A stretch of 20,580 nucleotides of DNA from Bacteroidales bacterium H4. Its GTDB lineage: Bacteria; Bacteroidota; Bacteroidia; Bacteroidales; Muribaculaceae. The notes under the pieces are model-generated. The model was not told where the DNA came from. It made no database searches and was given only the letters and a program-made list of their open reading frames with translations. Positions 6,616 through 14,263 of the stretch are shown piece after piece. The DNA lies in contig DAAP01000020.1 in NCBI GenBank assembly GCA_001701165.1, forward strand, positions 1 to 20,580, written 5' to 3'. How positions within the stretch are numbered: position 1 is the first letter of the stretch; every line of letters starts with the position of its first letter. A program made the position numbers and the translations under genes.

Positions 6616-9600
6616 ATGTATCTAGAATTTGTTAAAGACCTCTTTAAGGCTAACGAACATGTTTGTGTTATCTGTGGAGAAGAGCGGACCGAAGGATTCC
6701 TCGTTAAAATTAATACTCAATTAATTGCTGTTAAAACAAGGTATGGAATTGTAATAAAAAAAGATAGTGATATTACTGACATCTTCTCAATTAGCGCGGA
6801 TAGTAAGTGCTTAGATAGCAATATTGATAGGTGTGCTAATAAGGCAGGTGGCATTGACGAGCCACAGGTTGACTCAAATATTAGAGATTCACGTATTGAT
6901 GAGGCAAGGCAAAATGAATGTATGGATAATAGTATATGTAATGAAAGTTTGTCGTCTGAAGGTGCCCCAACATTGCAGCGTAATAATCATTGTAAAGAAA
7001 TGACGCGACATGAATCGAGTATATATGAAGTACCGAAGCCTCAAATCAAGGTTGTAGGACATATCGATTTGTCTGCCATAAAAGACAAGAATCGCAAAAA
7101 GACGGTACGGCGTATTAGTGCAGGCAATATGTATGAGCACACCTCGTCTTGTCGTAATAATGTAAATGGAGAAGACTCCGCTATTGCGGAACGAAAAATA
7201 AACGCACTCATTCAAAAAGGGGAAACAAGAAATGCATTATCTCTAATTGAGATTTATTTGAAACGCCCTTCATGTGTGAGCAAATTCAGAAGTAGCCTAT
7301 TGCTAAAAAAAGCGCAAGCGTATTCTGCATTGTCAGAATATGAGAGTGCAAAGACATCGTATGAGACTTTAATTAAGTATAATGAATCCATAAAAAGCTC
7401 ATCCAATAACTTAAGCCACTTATATACTGAATTAGCAAGATTGCAAAATCTTACAGGGGAAGGGAAGGATGTTGTACTAAAGAGTTTAAACAATGCCATT
7501 CACTATAACCCCAACAACTCTTACGCATCTTCTTTTATTGAACAGTTGTCTTTAGATAACACAGGAGACGAACAGTTAAAGGTTGACATAGAGGAGGCTA
7601 CGACGACAATTAGCCCAATGATTAGCATCGACATTAAGGAGCATCTATTCACTAATAATAGAGTTATAGAAAATGGGGGAGTTCCTACTCCGAGCATAGC
7701 TAAATCAATTTATGAGGACGCTAAGGGAACTAAGGGCGTAGATTTGTCAGAGCGATATCCGATTTATCTAGAAGCCGCCAAAGCGTATAGCATGCTCCCT
7801 ATCGGTAGCTATGACACTCAGGAATATCTTGAATCGGTGGCTTATTATGCGATTTTGAAAGGGAACTCGTTGTTCCTGAAATTTAAGAAGGCTTTAAATA
7901 ATAATATCTCGGATATAGAAACCCTTTTACGCATCAAGGATAGTGCATGTAGCTACTATGTTGAATCTTTAAGTCTTCTTTCAAATATAAAGGGAGAACA
8001 TCTTCTGACAATTCTTGCGAATTATCTAAAGATGAATATTGCAGTTGTCTGCGTGAAGAATGGAATACAGCCCACTATTTCCGGCAACTTTAATAAGGTT
8101 TTTTTTAATTGTATAAGTAGCCCTGATGCTGAAATGAACTTAGTTGTATGGTCAACTATTATTACAATTGGGGCTGCGAGCTCATATGCGTGGAATGAGT
8201 TGACTAAAATTAAGGGTGGAACAAGAGGGCTATATGGAATAATGGCCTCACAGCAGGAACGATTTAAAATATATACTATACTTAACGACATCAATATTAA
8301 CCCTATTCAAACTGATTTGATGCCGGGCGAATTCCTAAAGAAGTCTTTCGATAATAGAAAAAGTAGGAACATAAAGTTCAGGGAAGCGTTATCCAATATA
8401 TTGAAGGAACGGCTAAATATTCGTTTACTTGCCCCGTTAGATACATTATGGCAGAATATACCTAATAAGTATATAGATTTGCTTTCAGATACAGATAAAG
8501 AGTCTTACAAAGTGGGGAGTATGGTACTCCATAATCTTTTACCATATTCAACTAGGCAAAGTCAAATAGAGAGAACGAATCTGTTGTATCAGGCGCAGGC
8601 CGATTTAGAGGAGCAGATAGAGTTCATAAATCAAAATACAACCTATTATGGTAGGACTTTTTTCTCCCCCCTTTATGTAAAATGGCGCTCATCCATCCAA
8701 AGAATACTAAGAGAAAAGATTTCCCAAACTCTGCCGCAATTACAGGTGTTTCCGGATCCTGCGTATCTTGTCCTTGATGGAGAAAACCTTGTCGCCAATC
8801 TCGTGGTAAAGAATATAGGGGAAAGCACTGCCGAAGGATTTAAGATGAGTGCGAGTCTGACCGCGACTGAAACAGGGGCTAAAATCAGTGGAAAAAGAGA
8901 GGGGCAAAAGGATATTCCTGTCGGAACTCAATTTGACCAAAAAATGACTTTGCCAGAAGTATTCCGTGGATGCAAGACGATTGATGTGTCCATTGATGTC
9001 GCGAGTATATATCAAGGAGAACAGACTGCTCCGATAAACTATAGATTTACTTTAGAGATAGAGCCGACTAGTACACTAACTGAAGAGGATATATTGTGGA
9101 AGGATGGCCCTAAAATGAGTGGCGTCTTGTTTAAGGGTCGGCAAGGACTTATAAACAAACTTACACGCCATTATCTTTCGGTAGATAGAGATAAACCATA
9201 TATATTATATGGATTGACTAGAACAGGAAAGAGTTCTATTCTCCTTAATTTAAAAAATGCCTTATCAGGGCATGCCATAAGTATAAATGGGGCTAAACAT
9301 GAGTTAGTTCCGATAGAATGGGATCTATCTGAGGCCTCTAGTTTTGGAAATGCAAGAGATATGTGGCAGTATCTGCTCAGGGACACGTTATATGATGAAC
9401 TTGAGCAATTTGCTCAATCCAAGTGCCAAACAGAGCTTATGATTTCGGATTATCCACGAGCAAAGGATTTTAAGAGGATACTTCTGTATATGAAAACGAT
9501 TAATAAGTATCCAATGTTTTTCATTGATGAGTTCTCACATATAAAGGTAATGCTTGATAACAATGTTATAAACACCTCTTTCTTACATATTCTACGCCAA

Positions 9601-10023
9601 TACTCTTTAGAGGGGCTGGCAAGTTTTATCTTTGCCGGTACATACGATATAAAAGAATTGATCAGAGACCCAAAATATGCAATTACAGGACAGTTAGTGC
9701 ACACCATAGAGGAGCAAATAAACGAGATAGATGAAAAATCGGCAGAAGAATTAATAAACGTAATGGAGGGAAGGCTAACATTTACAGACGAAGCAGTCAA
9801 ACATATTCACTTGTTGTCTGGTGACGTACCATACTTTATTCAGATTATATGTAAATTCTGTGGATATTATGCGGTTGAAAAGAACCGCTCCTATCTTGGA
9901 AAGCCCGAAGTAGAGGATGTTGTCAAAATTTTAACGGGTGAAAAAGAAGGTGAGAGAGAGTCTTGGATTAAGGTTCTTCCCAAAAGTATCTTCCAAAACA
10001 ACCTTTATAGCCCACAGGACTAG
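6616..10023 (+). CDS. large TPR-STAND-type P-loop ATPase (conflict-system protein A), cut by an in-frame TAG
   Basis: There are 1135 codons before TAG at 10021. Visible regions: a small beta-rich, SH3-like unit (about residues 12-57); a polar linker (60-185); TPR-like helices (about 190-315); a long helical region of unknown type (about 340-700) with a TTYYGRTFF motif; a CARDB/NEW3-like beta-sandwich (about 708-818); and an ATPase resembling the archaeal ATPase/STAND group, with Walker A GLTRTGKS (866-873), Walker B FFIDEF (D971, E972) and a sensor-like FAGTYDIKEL. The winged helix usual after such ATPases lies beyond the TAG, in frame. TPR-STAND architectures often sense infection, but this gene's role is inferred. 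Codons are AT-rich, unlike both flanks, which points to transfer. The next ATPase gene follows at once. Confidence 0.82.
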   Translation: MYLEFVKDLFKANEHVCVICGEERTEGFLVKINTQLIAVKTRYGIVIKKDSDITDIFSISADSKCLDSNIDRCANKAGGIDEPQVDSNIRDSRIDEARQNECMDNSICNESLSSEGAPTLQRNNHCKEMTRHESSIYEVPKPQIKVVGHIDLSAIKDKNRKKTVRRISAGNMYEHTSSCRNNVNGEDSAIAERKINALIQKGETRNALSLIEIYLKRPSCVSKFRSSLLLKKAQAYSALSEYESAKTSYETLIKYNESIKSSSNNLSHLYTELARLQNLTGEGKDVVLKSLNNAIHYNPNNSYASSFIEQLSLDNTGDEQLKVDIEEATTTISPMISIDIKEHLFTNNRVIENGGVPTPSIAKSIYEDAKGTKGVDLSERYPIYLEAAKAYSMLPIGSYDTQEYLESVAYYAILKGNSLFLKFKKALNNNISDIETLLRIKDSACSYYVESLSLLSNIKGEHLLTILANYLKMNIAVVCVKNGIQPTISGNFNKVFFNCISSPDAEMNLVVWSTIITIGAASSYAWNELTKIKGGTRGLYGIMASQQERFKIYTILNDININPIQTDLMPGEFLKKSFDNRKSRNIKFREALSNILKERLNIRLLAPLDTLWQNIPNKYIDLLSDTDKESYKVGSMVLHNLLPYSTRQSQIERTNLLYQAQADLEEQIEFINQNTTYYGRTFFSPLYVKWRSSIQRILREKISQTLPQLQVFPDPAYLVLDGENLVANLVVKNIGESTAEGFKMSASLTATETGAKISGKREGQKDIPVGTQFDQKMTLPEVFRGCKTIDVSIDVASIYQGEQTAPINYRFTLEIEPTSTLTEEDILWKDGPKMSGVLFKGRQGLINKLTRHYLSVDRDKPYILYGLTRTGKSSILLNLKNALSGHAISINGAKHELVPIEWDLSEASSFGNARDMWQYLLRDTLYDELEQFAQSKCQTELMISDYPRAKDFKRILLYMKTINKYPMFFIDEFSHIKVMLDNNVINTSFLHILRQYSLEGLASFIFAGTYDIKELIRDPKYAITGQLVHTIEEQINEIDEKSAEELINVMEGRLTFTDEAVKHIHLLSGDVPYFIQIICKFCGYYAVEKNRSYLGKPEVEDVVKILTGEKEGERESWIKVLPKSIFQNNLYSPQD

Positions 10024-10308
10024 AAAGAAATAAACGTACTAATCACAAGCTTGTGTGACTTAAATGGGAACAATGAATTTCCACGGGGGGTTAGTATCTC
10101 AGAATTGCAGAAACAATGGAGTGAAAATGGCATAGAAGCCTTCAGGCCGAAATTGGCAGAGGCGGTGACAATACTTTGTGAAAGGAAAGTTTTAATTCAG
10201 TCTGTTGATGAGTTAGATACCGTATACCGTATTTCTGTTGATTTATTTAGACGATGGTGGAGAGTCCACCATCCTGACACCAAACTTGAAATCACCACAA
10301 TTCAATAA
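10024..10308 (+). pseudogene. C-terminal winged-helix part of ATPase A, separated by the TAG codon
   Basis: The reading frame of the upstream gene continues without a shift after TAG 10021-10023 for 94 more codons to TAA at 10306. The sequence directly after the stop, KEINVLITSLCDLN, reads as the first helix of a winged helix. It is followed by VSISELQKQW, a recognition-helix region and YRISVDLFRRWWRVHHPD, a typical end for archaeal-type ATPases. The natural reading is one protein of about 1230 codons with one nonsense codon; CAG to TAG is a single transition. Restart at the TTG codon at 10051 would remove the first helix, so an independent gene is unlikely. Confidence 0.75.
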
Positions 10309-10311
10309 AAG

Positions 10312-10527
10312 ATGAGACAAGCGTTTGAGATTGCCGAGATTAAAGATGCTAGTATGCTTTATGGAAGAGCTGCTCTTATAAGGAGACTACATATTCTTGC
10401 AAAACGATGTGAGAATGCATCAATAATAGGTGCAAGGCGTTTTGGGAAAACATGTTTGTTGAAGAGTTTTATTTATGAAGTGAAAAAAAAACATCAATGC
10501 GACAAACATTTACCCAGTATACATTGA
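10312..10527 (+). pseudogene. N-terminal fragment of ATPase B (Walker A), frameshifted at A9
   Basis: The ATG lies 3 nt after the stop of ATPase A, so the two genes form one unit. The 71-residue frame contains an FxGR-like entry (LYGRAALIRRL) and Walker A GARRFGKT (about 40-47), then runs off into an unrelated tail after nine A (10483-10491). In the +1 frame the protein continues sensibly as INATNIYPVYIDFKTED, the second ATPase strand. Reading eight A instead of nine joins the parts as V-K-K-N-I-N-A and gives a protein of about 526 residues. Confidence 0.75.
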
Positions 10528-11893
10528 CTTTAAAACAGAAGACATTAAGGGAACAGACCAGGCTTATCGATATATGATATCGTGTCTTGTCGTGTCGTTA
10601 TATAAAGATGGCATATATACATCATCAGAGCGTTTTGGCAATATCAACATAAGTCCATCAGATGATTGGATTGATGTTGATGAGCAAATCCATGGGTTAT
10701 CAAGTGTAAAACTCCAGTCTACGCTTAAGCGTGTAATCATCTTTTTTGCTTCATTCTTCGAGAAGACGATATTGTTCGTTATTGATGAATACGAATATCT
10801 ATTTAAGTATGTTTTGGATAGCCCGGGCGGTTTTATGAAGCTTAGAGAATTAAGCACAGAGGTGATTGGTGATGACCTTAGGCCCTTTGTTTTTTGGATC
10901 TCTGGTGCACTTAGTTGGGAACATTTATGTTCTGCAATTGGTTCTGGCGAATGCAATCCTATATCTGCCACGGAATTTGTGCCCCCTATTTCAAAAGAAG
11001 AATTCTTCTATATGTGGAAGTGCGAAACAGATAGTATTTCAGATCCCGAACTCAGAAATATGGCAGCTGAAGGATGTGCGTTTGCATGGGAAAAATCAGG
11101 AGGGGTGCCGTTTTATGGGAAATTGATAGGGTCATTCTTAGTCCGCAATAAAAAACTTCCGGACTACTCTTGTTGTGCATCTTTGTTTAACGAGATGCTA
11201 AACAAGACACTCAGTAATGCTGAAAAAAACATATTAATAGCAATATCGAGAGGGAAGAGTATCCCTTTAAGCTCTGTTGGTGTTTCTTCATTAAAAGAAA
11301 AGGGTATAATCGCTATGGCTAATAGCAAGCCAGTCATTTCGATTGGGTTCTTAAAAGATTTTATTTTCGCTGAAAATGCTGACATTAGTTTAATGATGCC
11401 ACAGAAGAAAGAGCATGAAAAGCTTGTGGACGATATTAGTGGAATTATAGAGAATATTAATAAAACACGGGAGAATAAAAAACGTAAGTATATATTTATT
11501 CCGACGGTGGATAGTATGTCAACTTACCGCGATTTAAAGGGTCCGTGCTATACATCTGATACATTTGCTGAGTTTTCATGCGCAATCTATCGGATATATT
11601 TCGAGTGGACAAAAGAAACAAAGCCAAGGGATCTGTTGCCGAATAACGAATTTAAATACAATGACTTCGCTCAATATGTAGATATTGCTAGGCATTCATT
11701 AGGAAAGGCACATCAAATGGATACATTTTCTCTTTCTGATGGAAAAAAGAGTAAGCAGGATATGCTTTTGGAGATGACCGGTTCCTTAAACGAACCTAAT
11801 AACCAAGACGACTTCTATAAACTGCAAATTGAGTTTCTTAGACGGTTTAAAACGACTATATTGCAAATTCAGGATTTTGTGCGAAGGCACTAA
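10490..11893 (+). pseudogene. ATPase B main part: Walker B, winged helix and C-terminal candidate effector domain
   Basis: This frame holds the rest of ATPase B; the first ATG in it is 10574, but sense sequence starts right after the A run. Visible parts: strand YPVYIDF; Walker B TILFVIDEYEYLF (codons near 10768-10806); a sensor-like FWISGALSW; a GGVPFYGKLIGSFL helix; a winged helix (LSNAEKNILIAISRGKSIPLSSV near 11210-11275); and a C-terminal domain of about 160 residues. That domain has a conserved-looking ARHSLGKAH segment (R codon 11690, H codon 11711), fitting the RX4-6H pattern of HEPN ribonucleases, then a helical FYKLQIEFLRRFKTTILQIQ end. The HEPN reading rests on one short motif and helix content only. 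Codon use is AT-rich like ATPase A. Without the N-terminal Walker A this fragment alone cannot bind ATP normally. Confidence 0.75.
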
Positions 11894-12016
11894 ATATGAT
11901 GAGATTTCAGAGACTGCCGAGACAAAAACGGTAAGCCATTTGCGATGAAGTCTTGCGACTTTATGCGGAAACAGATCTCAGATATGGAGGAATTGCAGAT
12001 GTAAAGGGGATATAAG

Positions 12017-12049
12017 TTTGCACTATTGAATGAATTGTGTGTAACTTTG
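12017..12049 (+). promoter_or_regulatory. perfect Bacteroidetes promoter before the IS3 OrfA-like ORF
   Basis: TTTG (12017-12020), 21 nt, TAACTTTG (12042-12049); both boxes are exact. The predicted transcription start near 12056 lies just before the ATG at 12076, so the upstream in-frame GTG at 12037 is not the start. Confidence 0.72.
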
Positions 12050-12075
12050 CGTCAGAAATTCCAAAGAATACAATC

Positions 12076-12258
12076 ATGAGAAAGAAAAGAACAGAAGCCG
12101 GCGAGGAAGATTACGACAAGCTGCGGGCGGAGGCGGAGCAGCTGCGCAAGGAGCTGAGGTTGCAGAAGATGCGAGCCGAGGCACTTGACACGATGATAGA
12201 CGTGGCAGAGGAAATGTTCAATATCCCTATAAGGAGAAATGCTGACGGTAAGAATTAA
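12076..12258 (+). CDS. 60-residue coiled-coil protein resembling the C-terminus of IS3-family OrfA
   Basis: The product starts MRKKRTEAGEEDYDKL and forms a charged coiled coil (about residues 12-38, LRAEAEQLRKELRL). It ends with ALDTMIDVAEEMFNIPIRRN. That last block closely resembles the end of Bacteroidetes IS3 OrfA proteins, which carry a [LI]D[IV]AE...F.[IV]PIRKK motif just before the frameshift into OrfB. The N-terminal helix-turn-helix of OrfA is missing, and no OrfB integrase (DDE) is found downstream. It may be a relic of an insertion sequence or a domesticated small protein; the exact promoter in front favours expression. GC content is higher than in the ATPase genes. Real coding is likely; origin from IS3 is inferred from recalled motifs. 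Confidence 0.65.
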   Translation: MRKKRTEAGEEDYDKLRAEAEQLRKELRLQKMRAEALDTMIDVAEEMFNIPIRRNADGKN

Positions 12259-12404
12259 ATACTGTACGCACGACATTCCAACGCCTACATGGGGTCGGAG
12301 ATGTGTGTAATCAAACCGTATTTAGTTAATGCCCAAAATCGAGTCAACCAATTTCAGGAACTGAAAGATTCGGGCATACTGTTTGGGCAGCGGCGGAGGG
12401 GGTG

Positions 12405-12435
12405 ATTGCGGTTACGGAAAAAAGTTGTATTTTTG
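12405..12435 (+). promoter_or_regulatory. candidate promoter of the suf operon
   Basis: ATTG (12405-12408, one mismatch to TTTG), 19 nt, TATTTTTG (12428-12435, exact TAnnTTTG). Transcription would start near 12442, giving a leader of about 150-210 nt before the likely sufB start. The 147 bases between the OrfA-like gene and this box show nothing else recognisable. Confidence 0.55.
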
Positions 12436-12519
12436 TGGGTGAATAAGAAGGGATGCGTCCGGGCGGTATGCCGCCTCGGGACGTGGTTCTGTATGCTCGT
12501 CCCACGGGCATATAATCGG

Positions 12520-12586
12520 GGCACTCAGAACGGATGCGCTTCGGACGAACCTCAAGCGGAGGCACTCAGAACGGACGTTTCGGACG
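12520..12586 (+). repeat. imperfect tandem repeat in the sufB leader
   Basis: The 15-mer GGCACTCAGAACGGA occurs at 12520-12534 and 12561-12575. Both copies continue into a shared TTCGGACG (12540-12547 and 12579-12586) with a 2-nt length difference. The period is 41 nt for the core and 39 for the tail, so it does not keep a reading frame. This argues that the region is an untranslated leader and not sufB coding sequence. Confidence 0.6.
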
Positions 12587-12654
12587 GAGGTCGAGAGATG
12601 AACCGCATCCCGATAATGAATGTTTTGATAATGAATGATTTGTCATCGAATAAT

Positions 12655-14238
12655 ATGAATAAGGATACTCACGATATAGATGCTCGGGGCAATGGCGCGC
12701 GCGGCGGAAATTCTGCCGTGGCTGAAACGGGCCGTGACGCTGATGGCCGTGACGTGGTCAGTGCCGTGGCCGCTCGCGAGGGAGCGGACGATGCCGGCTC
12801 GGGCGAGGCTTTGCGCGAGGCTGTGGGCGGCGAGTATAAGTATGGCTTTGTGAGTGATATCGATACGGATATCATTCCGCAGGGCTTGAACGCGGATATC
12901 GTGCGCCTGATTTCGCAAAAGAAGGGCGAGCCGGACTGGCTGCTCGATTTCCGTCTGCGTGCATACGAGCATTGGCGGACGTTGACGCCGCCTAAGTGGG
13001 GGCATTTGCAGATGCCGGATATTGATTTTCAGGCGTTGAGCTATTACGCTGCGCCGCGTCGCAAGTCGGACGCGCCTAAGAGCCTGGAGGAAGTGGATCC
13101 GGCAATTTTGGATACGTTCAATCGGCTGGGCATCTCGCTGGACGAGCAGAAGGCGCTGTCGGGCATGGCCGTGGATGCGGTTATGGACAGCGTGTCGGTG
13201 AAGACAACGCATAAGGAGAAGTTGGCCGAGATGGGCATTATCTTCTGCTCGTTTTCGCAGGCTGTGCGCGATTATCCCGACTTGGTGCGGCGCTACCTGG
13301 GCAAGGTGGTGCCGTATACGGACAATTTTTATGCGGCGCTCAACAGTGCGGTGTTCTCTGACGGGTCGTTTGTGTATATCCCCAAGGGTGTGCGCTGTCC
13401 GATGGAGTTGTCTACGTACTTCCGTATCAATGCTGCGGGCACGGGCCAGTTTGAGCGTACGCTCATTGTGGCCGACGACGACGCGTATGTGAGTTACCTT
13501 GAGGGCTGTACGGCGCCTATGCGCGACGAAAATCAGTTGCACGCGGCCATAGTCGAGATTGTAGCCGAGGAGCGTGCCGAGGTCAAGTACTCGACGGTGC
13601 AGAACTGGTACGCGGGCGACCGCGAGGGCCGCGGCGGCGTGTACAACCTCGTGACCAAGCGCGGTTTGTGTCGCGGCGACCACTCGAAAATCTCGTGGAC
13701 GCAGGTGGAGACCGGCAGCGCCATCACGTGGAAGTATCCCGGGTGCATCCTCAAGGGTGACGGCAGCGTGGGCGAGTTTTACAGCGTGGCTGTGACCAAT
13801 AATTTCCAGCAGGCCGATACGGGCACCAAGATGATACATTTGGGGCGTGACACGCGCTCGACCATCGTGAGCAAAGGCATCAGTGCCGGTCGCAGCCAAA
13901 ACAGCTACCGAGGCCTGGTGCGCGTGGCTCCCGGAGCTGCCGGGGCGCGCAACTACACGCAATGCGACTCGCTGCTGCTTGGAGACAGATGCGGTGCGCA
14001 CACTTTTCCCGACATAGATGTCGCCACCGATGACGCTGTGGTCGAGCACGAGGCCACGACGTCCAAAATCAGCGAGGAACAGCTGTTTTACTGCAATCAG
14101 CGCGGCATCCCCACCGAGGAGGCTGTGGGACTGATAGTCAACGGCTATGCCAAAGAAGTAATGAATAAATTGCCGATGGAGTTTGCCGTGGAGGCACAGA
14201 AGTTGCTTTCCATCACCCTCGAAGGGTCTATCGGCTGA
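12655..14238 (+). CDS. sufB: Fe-S cluster assembly scaffold protein SufB
   Basis: SufB forms the SufBC2D scaffold on which cytosolic Fe-S clusters are built. Family blocks are plain: EYKYGFVSDIDTDIIPQGL near the N-terminus, PPKWGHL, GVRCPMELSTYFRIN, LEGCTAPM, SKISWTQVETGS, and the C-terminal NYTQCDSLLLG...CGAHTFPDI and VEHEATTSKI...QLFYCNQRGI, which hold the cysteine and H/E residues known to matter for cluster assembly. From the ATG at 12655 the protein has 527 residues, somewhat longer than usual (about 480) because of a 63-residue low-complexity Gly/Ala/Asp/Arg extension before EYKYGF. Other in-frame ATGs lie at 12493, 12598, 12616 and 12631; the frame-breaking repeat upstream favours 12598 or later. 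It is the first gene of the suf operon; sufC starts 25 nt after its stop. Confidence 0.95.
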   Translation: MNKDTHDIDARGNGARGGNSAVAETGRDADGRDVVSAVAAREGADDAGSGEALREAVGGEYKYGFVSDIDTDIIPQGLNADIVRLISQKKGEPDWLLDFRLRAYEHWRTLTPPKWGHLQMPDIDFQALSYYAAPRRKSDAPKSLEEVDPAILDTFNRLGISLDEQKALSGMAVDAVMDSVSVKTTHKEKLAEMGIIFCSFSQAVRDYPDLVRRYLGKVVPYTDNFYAALNSAVFSDGSFVYIPKGVRCPMELSTYFRINAAGTGQFERTLIVADDDAYVSYLEGCTAPMRDENQLHAAIVEIVAEERAEVKYSTVQNWYAGDREGRGGVYNLVTKRGLCRGDHSKISWTQVETGSAITWKYPGCILKGDGSVGEFYSVAVTNNFQQADTGTKMIHLGRDTRSTIVSKGISAGRSQNSYRGLVRVAPGAAGARNYTQCDSLLLGDRCGAHTFPDIDVATDDAVVEHEATTSKISEEQLFYCNQRGIPTEEAVGLIVNGYAKEVMNKLPMEFAVEAQKLLSITLEGSIG

Positions 14239-14263
14239 GAAATCGGATATACAGCATATACAT

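Noticed and set aside
10021..10023. Genome-wide reassignment of TAG to an amino acid
   Set aside because: The lipoprotein gene ends with TAG at 18730; reading it would fuse a lipoprotein in frame to ComM. No suppressor tRNA (anticodon CTA) is seen; the tRNA here has anticodon TTG.
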